Below, in pieces: positions 20,601 through 26,474 of a stretch of 39,256 bases of DNA; position 1 is the stretch's first letter, and each line of letters opens with the position of its first letter. Both the position numbers and the translations under genes were made by a program. The notes below the pieces were generated by a model, which worked only from the letters and a program-made list of their open reading frames with translations, was not told the DNA's origin and did not search any database. The DNA is from Chrysochromulina parva. Its lineage: Eukaryota; Haptophyta; Prymnesiales; Chrysochromulinaceae. The stretch spans positions 1 through 39,256 of the forward strand of contig PJAB01000125.1 in NCBI GenBank assembly GCA_002887195.1. The letters run 5' to 3'.

Positions 20601-22825
20601 CCTCCTCCAAGAACATCGACGGTCTCTCGATGAAGATGGACGACTTTTACGACGCGATGTACGACTCCAAGGTTGTCTCCGACACGACGGTCGCGCCGCG
20701 GCCGCCCGTGGTCGGCCAGCCGATGAAGAAGTACGCGATGGGTCTCTCGTCCATCGATGCGAAGAGCGCCTTTGCGGCCGCTCAGGACGGCTCCGAGAAG
20801 CAGAAGCTCGCCGTAGGCGACGCGCGGCAATTTGTCGACTTTGAGGAGTTCATGGTCGCACTGGCCGTGTGCGGCTTCATCAAGTACCGCGCGGCCATCG
20901 AGGACGGCATGAAGCTCAGCCAGTGCGTCGGGGGCGCGATCAACCAGCTCATGGAGCGCAAGTCGGAGCAGGACGTGCTCACGGACGCGCTCTTCCCGGA
21001 GCCGCCGCGCAACAAGTTCTTCGAAAAGGCCAACCCGGCGGTGACCGGCGGGCCGCAGCTGCACGCGCAGTTCGTCAACTGCTGGAAGGAGATGGTCATC
21101 ACAGACATCGTCGGCTTCCCCGTCTGGGAGGAGGCGGTCTTCAAGCTGCTGCAGCCCAACTTCGAGGAGATCTATGGCATCTTCGCCAACTATGCGCAGT
21201 CGATCACGGGCGGTCAGCTGCAGTCGACGGCGTGGCAGGCGGTCACGCTGCAGGAGAACGAGCTCGCCTCCTTCTGCCGCGACAGCGGACTGATCACCGC
21301 CGAGTTCTCGATCGCGCGCGTGCAGTCGCTGTACAAGGACCTGTGCAACAACTCGCCCAAGCTCAAGGAGGGTCTCGACCTGCCTGCCTTCATGGCGCTG
21401 CTGCTGCACATCTCGCTCCACCGTGCGAACCCGAAGCTCGCCGGCTCTGGCGGCATCGGCGAAGGCGTCAAGGATCCGCTGCCGGGCTGCTTTGAGGCCG
21501 CGCTTACCAAGAACATCCTCGGCAAGGCCAAGAAGAATCGGATCGTCAAGATCAAGACCGAGCTGATGGCTCTCGACCTCTCAGGTCCCTTCAAGAACAC
21601 GCGCTCCGCGCTCAAGAAGGAGTTTGAGAAGATTGAGAAGAAGAGAGAGAAGAAGGCACTCATGTTCTTCGGGACGGTGACCTTGACGAGGCCTACGATC
21701 GTGGGCGAGTTTAAGGATCGCAACCTCGTCGTCATCAAGAAGGCCAACCCGCGCCCGCCCACGACGGGCGCGCCGCCCGCGGAGGTCGAAGTCGGCCTGT
21801 CGGCGCTCGACGTCGAGTCTGCCTTCATCCTGTGCCAGAACGGCGAGCATGCGGCCGACGGCGGCAATGACTCGATCGACTTTGAGGAGTTCCTGCTGCT
21901 GCTCGCCATGTGCGGCATGCTCAAGTATGCTGACGTGGCTTCCATGGACCGCAACGCCAAGATCGAGGGCATCGCCAAGGAGTTCCTTGGCACCAGCTCC
22001 GATTCGGACATTGTCGCGAGCGCGGGCGGGCCAGTTGAGCGGTACAAGCCGCCCAAGGGGGGCAGGCTCGCTGCGCACTGGAGCAAGATGGACCTGTCGC
22101 GCGTCAACGGGTTCCCCGAGTGGGAAGAGGAGGTGTATGGTCTGCTCGAGGCGGCGTACGACGACCTCGAGGCCATCTTCCTGTACTACGCGGGCGCGGA
22201 TAAGAACATGCAGCAGACGGAGCTGGTGGACTTTGTGGCCGACTGCGGGCTCGCCGCACCTCACTATGGGCTTCCGAAGATCGTCAAGCTCTTCGACGAG
22301 GTGAACAAGCAGACGGGCGCGACCGACAGCGATCTCGAGCTGCACGAGTTCTTCCAGCTCATCGTGCAGCTCGCGTACGCCATCAATGGCGGCGGCACCG
22401 CCGGAGGTGCCACCGCCCCCGTGGCCCTCCGCATCATGCTCGAGAGCAACCTCTCGCGCACGGCGCGCAAGGCGAAGCTCGCGGAGCTTCTCGCGCCGCT
22501 CAAGGCGGATGCGGACGTGCAGGCGGCGCTCGGCACAGCGCCTGCGCCGCCCAGCCCGCTCAGCGAAGCCTCGTTCATTCAGCAGCTGCAGGGCAAGAAG
22601 CTCGTGCGTGGCGCGATCGTGGGTGATCTGCGCTGCGACCTCACGTGGCTGGACGCGAGCGCTGCCTTCTTGTGCAGCGGTGGCGACTACAAGATGGCGC
22701 TGGCGCTGTGCGGCGCCGTCAAGTACGCCAAGGTGGCGAAGATGACAGACGCCCAGCGCGTCGCTGGCTTCCTCGCCAACTTAGCCGGCACGAGCGACGA
22801 GCATAAGGTGGTGGCAGCCGCCTAG
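8663..22825 (+). CDS. Giant alpha/beta-hydrolase / EF-hand-like 12-repeat protein B (4720 aa, single exon)
   Basis: An unbroken 14.16-kb frame from ATG at 8663 (context CGACCATGG) to TAG at 22823. Residues about 90-322 resemble an alpha/beta-hydrolase core: a beta strand (VLMICFGG), a nucleophile elbow GSSMGGY with Ser179, then Asp265 (GELDAHC) and His299 (RVHQTMD) in the classical Ser-Asp-His order. From residue about 367 come twelve repeats of 332-392 residues anchored at W398, 787, 1177, 1568, 1931, 2303, 2658, 3000, 3392, 3763, 4141 and 4473. Each has three EF-hand-like elements joined by Pro-rich linkers such as YPPPPRFDP. No signal peptide or membrane segment is seen, so a cytosolic location is likely. 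The paralogue lies at 1-6780 on the opposite strand. I infer a Ca2+-linked scaffold; substrate and role are unknown. Confidence 0.93.
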   Translation: MDRQIPEAPLSAGPPPLFDVTAFSQWVTDVFTEEYDDEILDKLASMDAGDDMAKMKLLLSEECAARRSRLDGAAVSKSYSAEDEGSASKDVLMICFGGENDCFGGNGATEGVTHTAFLKLCKKANVKYAIFVRDATHCWYQRGLKAGIDPNQGFDSVIDELGKEIDLIKPREVVCMGSSMGGYAAIRAGLVLKASAIIAFSPQVLLGTADRASAMILPMPTLDPYLLKVHLAAELEGFRVKTLIQCVEQCPGYDTTIQVHMGELDAHCGREIEMLRVCAARRGAGQKGGSGVKVSVRVHQTMDPVGEMKQTGELLTLLKGYGRAKPKAASARAATAPRSARWLSAAGRQEAALAAGIAESARGPVAKPSDGRGFDASLDARALPGENELQFKALVAMWKKIEAEDLPGYFFWQKAAFELVHRNLMKIVAIFFEYCKKSAAPGTAGKGGADNFNMSQREWVSMCKAGAVPVSIGEINDAHRRCDRASKEDKEAAKTVGKGPARSDKALDCAEFLEALLRLSVKLLATSASGRKALKAGNGGEGFRRLLEKYLLPLAEVDSMAIMRATMASPEVLAVLDAMKEPLEKRFNAMAKRKTKILDPKKKPKGDGTKPEAVEVAQVSVENFIKDIEMAKLFIDKKIMVDNPISGEKMVECNVELSRVDGERAFIESQDGAEAMLAMITGDEKLMESSASMVFEEYGGAVAFCGLNMFRNVPELPPAEKVEAFARMLCNIGNKAHALDFIVEERVFEAVKYSLTKSLKRFNPDADLSADEKADEKLTNPDFVATWKRMILDDCHGWPLWEKDVFIIFAKYFEELGSIFSYYAKSGGTGTSADSAFKLQQAEVTNFALDCELTTKDFMMTRIHSLMEVSDQQDATIEEIGGAGGAAHRGGGGLEVRKGGDNSLEFHEFLELLMRVSFQRLNPKYGSVGNRDCSHGKYPECLEKMLAEKVMPKAKRDKLREVLEKLKVDPEVQKHFKKYEYIKEVIVNRNMFGTGGTSDPDRGLKKMFEAKAFETRSGIQKFGVVTLTLQTLTDWFGPDFDGTGKGRGLFKDIVVNPTPQVSGTVERPRHSNLSNLDLKGVFSTAQRTGESTGNSGVDYEEFLHVLGLCGHIKYEEIEEMSLADRVEGIIQNFLQDEDEHRVISKYCCPPLPRYDCETAKINDGEDKKLFARVKQVWSQMDLKHVYGFPLWEEGVFKLFHDNFEQLSSIFDYYAKSGTAGSSSSGALLTMQQTELQTLALDTGMTTDKFSMTRVINIFKRADQVDGTIKESKVNKNVLEGENAKAGDKGLELHEFFEAVVMLAFQRANPKWGEVGSNNKAFSIKADGSVRVEKAAKEEYILLPGCLETLFKDVLLKKAKTDTLAKIKKIMETDAACQAVFKEHRAYFKEAFSKRAVDSIEGGKQETWTLEAMMEDFLDRKLLNDQIIHPTPAVSGTTPPTVHVNLSWLDAKGAFATCQARQFEKMSKTTKSTSDTSMTFDEFYMCVALCGHIKYEEIEQMTVAQRMEGIFYNYRLFTEGEAAAGKHSKGVEHKHGRKDEHAWVSLCLYPPLPRYEPPAGTDPSYLACWKQMDLSHVIGYPMWEEGVFMLFGKYFPELSSIFQQYAKSGAAGSGSAISALTMQKTELTNLALDCQLANETFSMARVINIFERADQADDTMYRDETTGIVKGETAKGGDRGLVLHEFFECLVMMAVYRQNPKYGTVGNTTSKDGGDVLVHPLPGCLETLLTKSILTKAKTDQLTKTLKRIQKEPEVRAVINQYKAELKKAFEGASNKEFAATKAATMTLEKFIEQCNKRHVAKDIIVKPTPAISGAFVPDVHSNLSQLDIRGAFVTGQSTGGAAGGVGGQSSGSVVIDFEEFLCILGLCGHIKYEEIEKMDLATRVKSIYLNYLVKADEQKVISDCLYPPPPRFDPKSVQLPQKLASRILDTWGKMDLSHVFGFPILEEVVFKGIAGSYEELTSIFTYYAKSGTAGATSADQAMTIQATELGNLALDLGILTESFNMTRIVNIYRRADQVDDTIKKSASDHRVEIGEDAKGGDRGLEFHEFLESMVMLGFSLANPKYGEVGNNFAADVDAGTAFMTLLKNFLLKKAKTDGLALVKAEIIASAECQEIFKAYRAKLRKEFDHMGKSGPMKVAGKLVINMEMFCDDCGQMNDSSAKHSHQLVKNITVTPTPAVRGMKMPEYHSNLSQLDIKGCFVTAQSVSITSGDMKGMDDAKETVDYDEWCICLGLCGYVKYEEIEEMSLAQRVAGIIANYLHEKDEHAVITEAVVAPVLRFDPKYSAPSGGQPIDEYEQALTTWNKMDLQHLYGFPVWEGAIFELIKANYGELLSIFMLYAKGKDYKSGKGSAAESTMMAQTELTEFAVDCSLATGEFPMTKIIELFERADVVDDAKDGKSKSGQKAGKGDGALELHEFLEALVMISFYRANPKFEEALKKDAKAVPTETFPACFESLLSKQVLVNAKRDEMANQLKIVQKDRAVLNKIRSRREAAEVLFQQLCAAEKTKGPKAPVPKLGIDAFVAAVQDRKLACDLVVKPVPAVAGEAVEDVHVCLTWQDAKQCFVTVQAGDADTETVYFDEFMMVLSLCGLIKYAEVKEKPGAGKPGIDNAGRCLGAIDNFLGTRNEVVVVSNALYPPIERYNPAASGASEAFLGTWAKMDLSHLAGFPLWEEGVFLTLYGSFDELISIFSQYAKSGSGNAKAAKDQELTMQQTELTDLALDCSLATDKFPMSRVIELFERADMADAKPGEAPKPGDGALELFEFLEAVVMLALFRANPSMTLAGGATKVDVPLPDCLVTMLKENLLLNAKRDQLAAVKAQLKQDGVQDAMQRRRDGLKRVFDKLCKSEKQKPGKGGPTLSMDVFTQDLFERGIARDVEITPTSPVKGKKLDPVVTKLSVIDAKGAFVTSQKVEKENTATTINFDEFMVCLALCGSIKYANVEKMSLAQKVDSLYTNYLGETDEQKCIDLCYPPPPRFNPAVKRNTGGPVPSATFMDTWKKMDLSHLFGFPEFEEGVFALLEKSFGELSSIFSQYSKSGTAGSASATSLQTMQKTEFFNFAMDCGVVSNHEQGFNATRVTNIFTRADQVDDTLKATKVKTLGVNKDAKAGDGSDKANVNTLQRAADRIQEVEITVMKGDFAQAGDHGLKLEEFLEAVVAMSLYYSNPDFGELGHNFSVDKPLPGCLESVLNGYILKNAKRDKLALIKASLETDRDCQMIMPGIRKALEKDFIETTKVGVRMVFGKQVMSMDMFQKQLQERRCIQDLMIKPTPKVKGQVFPVQKCNFSWLDAKGAFTTAQRGDGGEEGNESIDFDEFVIALALCGSIKYENIAEMTLATRFSGMVQNYLNEADEQFIVSEAVVPPPPRYDTSKAKPLKDQAEAEHKALLKVWSQMDLSHVFGFPLWEEELFGVFQRAYPELKSIFAQYAKSGSAGSGSALSAMTMQQTELTDLALDCELATEQFKMARINNIFMRADQKDDTFEVNKADSRAGSIKGKTAEKGNQALTMPEFFECLVMIAFARAQPEFGDVGKSSEAYVKEPLPGCLESMLTRNILVKAKRDVLMKYKKMVDKDPECVEALRVRKAALKLQFEAASQRDATTMTGTKDQFGNAGGEEDGSSSLLGIEMFNTDIAENPNTHLPRMCCEDLTIKPTPAITGDVVVPIKSNLSWLDVKGAFVTCQNDSDGFVTFEEWCSALALCGVIKYENVPDDKMTLGQKVAGMYDNYLQTRDAHSVVSEVLQPPAPRFTPTASSADKSFLAVWSKMNLTHVFYFPTWEKEVFMLLAKAHDELKIIFSGYAKSGTAGSSTATALFTMQKTELTNFALDCGISSSNDTEFPMVRVTGIYERGDQVDDTQVASKADKRVKVGKGAEAGDHGLEIHEFYEVLVMLAFAKANPKFGQLGQNTVDKVANPLPGCLETLLTKNILTKAKRDEMPALVKKIKEDPECQKLFKAHRAELANKFVLIAGKGEQGGKLSAASSKNIDGLSMKMDDFYDAMYDSKVVSDTTVAPRPPVVGQPMKKYAMGLSSIDAKSAFAAAQDGSEKQKLAVGDARQFVDFEEFMVALAVCGFIKYRAAIEDGMKLSQCVGGAINQLMERKSEQDVLTDALFPEPPRNKFFEKANPAVTGGPQLHAQFVNCWKEMVITDIVGFPVWEEAVFKLLQPNFEEIYGIFANYAQSITGGQLQSTAWQAVTLQENELASFCRDSGLITAEFSIARVQSLYKDLCNNSPKLKEGLDLPAFMALLLHISLHRANPKLAGSGGIGEGVKDPLPGCFEAALTKNILGKAKKNRIVKIKTELMALDLSGPFKNTRSALKKEFEKIEKKREKKALMFFGTVTLTRPTIVGEFKDRNLVVIKKANPRPPTTGAPPAEVEVGLSALDVESAFILCQNGEHAADGGNDSIDFEEFLLLLAMCGMLKYADVASMDRNAKIEGIAKEFLGTSSDSDIVASAGGPVERYKPPKGGRLAAHWSKMDLSRVNGFPEWEEEVYGLLEAAYDDLEAIFLYYAGADKNMQQTELVDFVADCGLAAPHYGLPKIVKLFDEVNKQTGATDSDLELHEFFQLIVQLAYAINGGGTAGGATAPVALRIMLESNLSRTARKAKLAELLAPLKADADVQAALGTAPAPPSPLSEASFIQQLQGKKLVRGAIVGDLRCDLTWLDASAAFLCSGGDYKMALALCGAVKYAKVAKMTDAQRVAGFLANLAGTSDEHKVVAAA
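8930..9625 (+). other. Alpha/beta-hydrolase-like domain within giant protein B
   Basis: Codons for residues about 90-321. The GxSxG elbow has Ser179 encoded at 9197-9199. Asp265 is at 9455-9457 and His299 at 9557-9559. The order and spacing fit an esterase/lipase-type fold. The exact family is not recognised. Confidence 0.7.
9830..22822 (+). repeat. Twelve-unit EF-hand-like protein-repeat array of giant gene B
   Basis: The anchor tryptophan codons begin at 9854, 11021, 12191, 13364, 14453, 15569, 16634, 17660, 18836, 19949, 21083 and 22079. Consensus elements in order are W-x-K-M-D-L-S-H-V-F-G-F-P, YAKSGTAGS, TMQxTELxxLALDC, FxRADQVDD, GDxGLELHEFLE, PLPGCLETLL, KPTPAVxG, LSxLDxKGAFVT, and DFEEFxxxLALCGxIKYEE. 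Units 1, 11 and 12 are the most divergent. Unit 12 has lost the Gly/Ser linker after YYA. Confidence 0.9.
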
Positions 22826-22826
22826 T

Positions 22827-22853
22827 AAAAGGGACACGGGCTGTGTCCCTTTT
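22827..22853 (+). terminator. Perfect 11-bp hairpin directly after the stop of giant gene B
   Basis: AAAAGGGACAC, a 5-nt loop GGGCT, then GTGTCCCTTTT, beginning one base after TAG. It could be a 3'-end processing or mRNA stability element. A role as terminator is inferred only from its position. Confidence 0.5.
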
Positions 22854-23697
22854 TAGGCAGTTGAGGGGATGAGGGGGCTCGGGCGTCGCATAAGCGCACG
22901 CGCGCAGCACCTCTCGCTTACGTTGTGGTTTGTTGACAGTGAGTCTGTGTGATGGATCCGTGGTCGCGGCTGAGTGGGGGTCGGCGAACTGAGCTTGCTC
23001 CCCGCGCTGGCGTGCCTCGCTCTCTCCGTGGGGAGGAGCGCGCGCGCGCCAGGTGGCATGTGCAGGCATGAGTGCAGAATGGAAGCGGGCGCCAGTGCGG
23101 AGTGCGCGCATGTTATGTGCGGGCGCGATGCGGGCGTTGCCGCGTGTGAGCAACGCTCGCGCTGTGTAGAGCATGGATCGAGAGCAGCGGGGGGGAGCGC
23201 GCTCGCGTCCTATTGTGTGCGCGTGTCGTCCGTGAGACTGAGAGCTGTGGCCTGTGCGACCGATCTGGGTGTCTGATCGTGTGGAGATATATGTCCATGG
23301 ATGCGCGATGTATGCACACATGTGATGCGCTGCACTATAAAGAACGGAACACAAATGACAAGTCCGCGTCGCACTCTCGCACACGCGACGATAGAGCAAT
23401 GCGCGATAGAGGAGACGAATCCGCTCGGCTCGCGCCTCTGCCTCGCCGGTCGCCGCACGCCGGCTCGAGCTGGGCTTGCCCCTCGGGCCCTCGCTGGGTG
23501 TGCTCCGTGTGCACCTGTGAATCGCGACTGGCGGTGCCTGTGTGGCGCGCGCTCCGCTGAATCCCTCGTCGCTCTCGTGTCTGGCGTGTGGGGGGGGGCT
23601 GAAATAGCTCGCCTTCCTCTTCTAGAGGCCTTGGCCGATCTAATCATTGCAGTGCAGCTGCTTGCATGCAAACGAAAATCTACTTGACTTGACTTGA
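22854..23697. other. Intergenic region, possible promoter and 5' exon of the F-box gene
   Basis: A TATAAA sequence lies at 23336-23341. CTAATCATTGCAG at about 23640-23652 looks like the 3' end of an intron (branch-like CTAAT followed by an acceptor). The upstream part of the F-box gene may therefore lie here, but I cannot place its start. An open frame at 23356-23687 has no family resemblance. Confidence 0.35.
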
Positions 23698-23711
23698 CTT
23701 GACTTGACTTG
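23683..23711. repeat. Pentanucleotide microsatellite (TTGAC)n
   Basis: Six near-perfect TTGAC units directly abutting the open part of the F-box gene. The unit contains TGA and places a stop (23695-23697) in that gene's frame. Confidence 0.85.
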
Positions 23712-25974
23712 GAGGAATTCTAGAACCAAACTCAAGAATCCCGCCAAGACCGCCAAGCCCAAGGATGTCATCTCTGCCGGCGCCGACCACCTTGATGGAT
23801 GTCGAGTCAGCTTGGAAAATTTCGTGCTGCCCTCTGCTGCGGGGCCTCTCGACAATGACACGGCTGCCAAGGTGCTAGATGCACTCAGCTGCGGCGCGCC
23901 TGTGCTCGTGGACACATCTGGTCTGTGGGCGAACCAACTGGACGGCGAGCGCGCCGTCGCCGCGATCCTTCTCGAGCACACGCACTTCGAGGTGCTCTGC
24001 CGCTGCTCTCAGCAGATGGATGGGGGCTCGGATCTAGATGTCAGATCTCAGACATCGACGGCAACGCTCGTTGCATTGCGGTGGCCAAACGACCAGCGTG
24101 CCTTCTGCTGCTTCGTCGAGAACAGCTTCGTTGTGAACTGCCCTAAAAGTTACTTCGGCGTTCACCTGTACGTGATCAACGACAAGAAGAAGCCGCAGGC
24201 TGTGGCGATGCTGAAGATGATGGTGTTTCGCGATAGTGGTGTGCGTGCTCAGCTTTTTGCCGAACGCACCGTCGCGGGCATGAAAAGCCTGAGGCAGCAA
24301 CTGCGCACCGTCAGCGTGCCCAGCAAGCCGTACGGATGCTTCGGTCAGCTCAGTGACCAGCAGCTCACGACGCTGCTCATCGGTGCGGCCGAGGCCAAGG
24401 CGGACCTCGTACCGCGCGACGACGCGGCTAAGCTTCGCAAACGGCTGCTGTACCACGCGCGCATGCTCAAGGATCCGCCTGGCGGCTCCTTTGGTGGGCA
24501 TGGCCAGAAGAACCCCGCCAAGAGCATCGGCAACGGCGTCGCCCTGCACTTGTGGGAGCCGCTCGCGATGCCTCTCGCCGCCGCCGCCTCGGGCGCAGCG
24601 GCGGCGACCAACGGCGGCGACGCATGCGACGGAGGCGCCGCGGGGGCGGCTGGCTCGACGGCCTCCAGCAGCACGGCGGCGGGAAAGAAGACGGTGGGCA
24701 GCCATCAGAACAAGATGACGACAAGCCCAGCGACGCTGCAGCTCCTGCAGGCTCTCGCAGCCTTCTCGCCGCGCGATGCATCACAGGCACCGCGTAAGCC
24801 TACCTTTAAGATGGCTAAGCTCGCCAACCCTGATGCAAGCGGCTCGGATCGCGCCGCTGGATGGGGTGGCGACTGCGGATTGTTCCACGAGCTCGGCGTC
24901 GAGGTCTTCCTCAAGGTCCTCGAGCACTGCCCGCTGCATTCGCGCCTCGTTCTCACGGAGTTTACGAATAAGTCGTTCCGCATGATGCGCCTCGAGCCCG
25001 AGCTCTTCTCGACGCTACGGCTGCACCACTGTGACAGCGTCAAGCTCACATCGCAACTCAAATGCACCGTTCGAGACAAGGATGCGATCTTCTGCCCTGC
25101 CTCGCACTTTGCCAACCTGCTGCACGCGAAGCAGCATGTGGTGCGCCATCTCTACTTTACGGGCGGCGACACGCCACTAACAGCCATCAAGGCCTCAATC
25201 AAGGTCGTGGGCGCACGGCTAGCCTCGCTCTCACTGCAAGGCGAGTCCTTGATCAACTCGACCACGCTCAAGGAGATTGGCAAGCACTGCACCAACTTGA
25301 CGTTCCTCGACCTCAACTGCGGCAAGTACCTCGGAGTCGATGAGCAAGCGCTCATCGACGAGAAAGCGCTCATCGAGGCGGTGCGTGGCATGAAGCTGCT
25401 CTCGACGCTGCGCTTGCCGCCCTTCCAGCTCTTCTCCACCTTCATCGGCGACTGGAGCTGGGTCAAGGGTTGGATAAGCTTCAACCACCCCTTGGTCGAA
25501 AAAGAGCGTCTCATGGAAGAGATCGACGTCAGTCGGCATGACTTTGCTGATGGCACCGAAGGCGATCTCACAGTGCCGCACTCGTATGTAACCAGAGCGA
25601 CTCTTCTGCGAAAGCTGCAGAGCGTGCTGCCGCGCCGCTGCAAGCTAACGAACAATGGGGCATGGGGCGGCAGCAGCTGCCTCTCCAGAGGGTGGGGCAC
25701 ACCCGCCGTCAAGGACTCGATCGAATGGAGCATCTTCGGTGCGAACTCGTACAAGCAACTAAACTCGGATCTTCAAGTCAGCGGCTCGGACGGATCGATC
25801 ATCGTCAAAGGCCTCGTCAAGACTGTCTACCTGCAATGTGGCGACCCCGAAGAGCTCAGAGCCGACGGGCTGGAGACGGCCCAGCGCTTCTACACGACCC
25901 TCGCGGACTGGCAAGCAGCCAACCCCGAGCCCAAGGAGGCACCAAAGCCCCTCGGTGCGATCATCGAGACGTGA
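23698..25974 (+). CDS. F-box/leucine-rich-repeat protein (5' end unresolved)
   Basis: The open frame runs from just after an in-frame TGA in the TTGAC repeat to the TGA at 25972. No in-frame ATG occurs before 24016 (MDGGSDLDV), yet the preceding 100 codons look coding, so an upstream exon is likely. The N-terminal region of about 300 residues is unrecognised. An Ala/Gly/Ser-rich low-complexity linker (about 24570-24690) follows. An F-box-like helix bundle (about 24880-25030, LFHELGVEVFLKVLEHCPLH and on to an LFSTLRL strand) is followed by LRR-like segments (about 25210-25420: LASLSLQG, LTFLDLNC, LSTLRLPP). In known F-box/LRR proteins the F-box binds SKP1 of an SCF ubiquitin ligase and the LRRs bind substrate. 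That assignment is good for the fold but the substrate is unknown. Convergent with the methyltransferase gene on its right. Confidence 0.7.
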   Translation, partial: LDLTWRNSRTKLKNPAKTAKPKDVISAGADHLDGCRVSLENFVLPSAAGPLDNDTAAKVLDALSCGAPVLVDTSGLWANQLDGERAVAAILLEHTHFEVLCRCSQQMDGGSDLDVRSQTSTATLVALRWPNDQRAFCCFVENSFVVNCPKSYFGVHLYVINDKKKPQAVAMLKMMVFRDSGVRAQLFAERTVAGMKSLRQQLRTVSVPSKPYGCFGQLSDQQLTTLLIGAAEAKADLVPRDDAAKLRKRLLYHARMLKDPPGGSFGGHGQKNPAKSIGNGVALHLWEPLAMPLAAAASGAAAATNGGDACDGGAAGAAGSTASSSTAAGKKTVGSHQNKMTTSPATLQLLQALAAFSPRDASQAPRKPTFKMAKLANPDASGSDRAAGWGGDCGLFHELGVEVFLKVLEHCPLHSRLVLTEFTNKSFRMMRLEPELFSTLRLHHCDSVKLTSQLKCTVRDKDAIFCPASHFANLLHAKQHVVRHLYFTGGDTPLTAIKASIKVVGARLASLSLQGESLINSTTLKEIGKHCTNLTFLDLNCGKYLGVDEQALIDEKALIEAVRGMKLLSTLRLPPFQLFSTFIGDWSWVKGWISFNHPLVEKERLMEEIDVSRHDFADGTEGDLTVPHSYVTRATLLRKLQSVLPRRCKLTNNGAWGGSSCLSRGWGTPAVKDSIEWSIFGANSYKQLNSDLQVSGSDGSIIVKGLVKTVYLQCGDPEELRADGLETAQRFYTTLADWQAANPEPKEAPKPLGAIIET

Positions 25975-26474
25975 GCACGGAGACTAGCACAAGAATGAGT
26001 GTCACTGAGGTGCCCGCGGCAACGAGCCCTCGGCGTGAAAGCCTTGGGACAGACAGCGCGCGGACTTGTCGACAGACTTGCGTGTAGACTTGCGTGGAGC
26101 AACAGCAGGAGCGATAGAGTGGAAGGTTGTGGAGCGGAGCCTGGACACGGACGAGCGGCTTTGACACAGCCTCGGCACGCGACACGCAATGGTCGGCTCG
26201 CAGCCAAAGCGAGCAAGAGCATGAACGGCGACGGATTGTGGGGAGAGAGTCAGAGCACAGAGAGAGTGTGCGCGCACGGGGCTGCTACCATAAGCAAGTG
26301 CTTTCGTCGTCCGAGCGCGCGCATCGGGGGCGAGGCGTCTCGAGCCGAGCTAAGACGTCGGCTAAGATTGTAAGAAGTGTCTGTAAGCGACGATCTGCAG
26401 CAGGCATATGCACGCGCAGAGTGTGACGGAAGAGAAGCGACGACGACTTTTACTTCAAAGCACGAACGGGGTAT
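25975..26474. other. Intergenic region between convergent genes
   Basis: About 500 bp holding both 3' UTRs. I see no gene, hairpin or repeat of note. Confidence 0.5.

Noticed and set aside
17750..21421. 1223-codon minus-strand open frame inside giant gene B
   Set aside because: It is an antisense shadow of the repeat array with no recognisable motif. The sense frame carries the conserved EF-hand-like pattern.
23356..23687. Small plus-strand open frame (MTSPRRT...)
   Set aside because: No coding-like pattern or family. It starts 15 bp after a TATA-like motif and ends in the TTGAC repeat. It may overlap a 5' UTR or intron of the F-box gene.
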